Below, piece by piece: positions 40,044 through 40,524 of a stretch of DNA of 40,524 nt. The stretch's first letter is position 1. Each line of letters opens with the position of its first letter. Source of the stretch: an uncultured Burkholderiales bacterium. GTDB lineage: Bacteria > Pseudomonadota > Gammaproteobacteria > Burkholderiales > Burkholderiaceae_E. The notes below the pieces were generated by a model. The model was not told the origin of the DNA. It did not search any database and was given only the letters and a program-made list of their open reading frames with translations. The translations under genes were made by a program, and so were the position numbers. The stretch spans positions 1-40,524 of the forward strand of contig CAIXXI010000418.1 in assembly GCA_903923345.1 (NCBI GenBank). The letters run 5' to 3'.

Positions 40044-40524
40044 TCAACGCGACAGGATGATTCGCAGAATTCGGCGCAGTGGCTCCGCCGCCCCCCACAA
40101 AAGCTGATCGCCCACAGTGAAGGCGCCGATGTACTCCGGCCCCATCGCCAGGCGATGAACACGACCCACAGGCACCTTCAGGGTGCCGGTGACCGCAGCC
40201 GGCGACAGCCGCCTTTCGGTGGCCTCACGCTCATTCGGGATCACCTCGACCCAGTCATTGCCGCTTGCCAGAATCGATTCAACCTCTTCGGTCGGGATGG
40301 CTGAGCGCAGCTTGATGGTCAGGCCCTGACTGTGACAGCGCATTGCGCCGATTCGAACACACAGCCCGTCGATGGGAATGCTTCCGGGTGAGCGGAACGC
40401 CGGTTTGCCGAGGATCTTGTTGCACTCGGCCCCGCCCTTCCACTCTTCCATGCTCTGGCCGTTCTCGACCGGCACATCAATCCAGGGAATCAGGCTGCCC
40501 GCCAGAGGCACACCCCTGAAATGC
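40044..40524 (-). CDS. asd: Aspartate-semialdehyde dehydrogenase, C-terminal part (cut by window end)
   Basis: Asd reduces aspartyl phosphate to aspartate semialdehyde, the branch point for lysine, threonine, methionine and diaminopimelate. Only the last ~160 residues are in the window; the frame is open to the edge. VPLAGSLIPWIDVPVENGQS and EEWKGGAECNKILG are typical of the Gram-negative Asd form, and the catalytic His lies in RIGAMRCHSQGLTIKL. The NADP-binding domain and the catalytic Cys are outside the window. It precedes fimV on the same strand. Confidence 0.96.
   Translation of the reverse strand, partial: HFRGVPLAGSLIPWIDVPVENGQSMEEWKGGAECNKILGKPAFRSPGSIPIDGLCVRIGAMRCHSQGLTIKLRSAIPTEEVESILASGNDWVEVIPNEREATERRLSPAAVTGTLKVPVGRVHRLAMGPEYIGAFTVGDQLLWGAAEPLRRILRIILSR

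Overview
The window is about 40.5 kb of GC-rich, tightly packed bacterial chromosome. Gene content and order point to a betaproteobacterium of the order Burkholderiales. Two clusters carry this assignment: pyrG-kdsA-DUF1330-eno-ftsB on the left, and asd-fimV-truA-trpF-trpB-trpA-accD-folC-SPOR protein-cvpA-purF-metZ on the right. Both are housekeeping arrangements familiar from that order. The genus cannot be named from the sequence alone. No tRNA, rRNA, insertion sequence, phage gene or CRISPR array was seen.

Layout. (1) 1-5.0 kb: the 3' end of hslO (redox chaperone Hsp33) converges with a leftward operon pyrG-kdsA-DUF1330-eno-ftsB. (2) 5.1-10.4 kb: a DUF3422 membrane protein, a leftward short-chain dehydrogenase, then a rightward unit of electron-transfer-flavoprotein:ubiquinone oxidoreductase and the two subunits of a 3-oxoacid CoA-transferase. 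This is a fatty-acid/ketone-body module. Two back-to-back hairpins separate it from a leftward glycine-rich RNA-binding protein. (3) 11.2-14.4 kb: an SOS operon lexA-imuA-imuB behind a near-perfect LexA box. (4) 14.4-23.1 kb: a mixed accessory stretch holding glpK, a DMT-family transporter, a coupled crotonase/FAD-oxidoreductase pair, a small charged protein, a hotdog thioesterase, a von Willebrand A protein, an FMN-binding protein, two cupins and a secreted protein of unknown function. (5) 23.1-27.3 kb: dnaE2 (error-prone polymerase III alpha) behind its own LexA box, then a VIT-family metal transporter. (6) 27.3-40.5 kb: the long leftward housekeeping cluster from asd (cut by the window edge) to metZ.

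How the genes work together. LexA, ImuA, ImuB and DnaE2 form the damage-induced mutagenesis system that replaces Pol V in many bacteria. Here it is split into two LexA-box-controlled pieces about 8.8 kb apart, with metabolic genes between them. In the right-hand cluster several genes are translationally coupled by 4-base ATGA overlaps (trpF/trpB, trpA/accD, SPOR/cvpA). The accD/folC junction is unusual: folC has no ATG, GTG or TTG codon that would include its conserved N-terminus, and appears to start at a CTG that overlaps the accD stop codon behind a perfect GGAGG.

No clearly new multi-gene system is visible. The observations most worth checking are the folC CTG start, the split SOS mutasome, the pure 15-bp repeat inside the SPOR-domain gene, and a crotonase that lacks the first catalytic glutamate.
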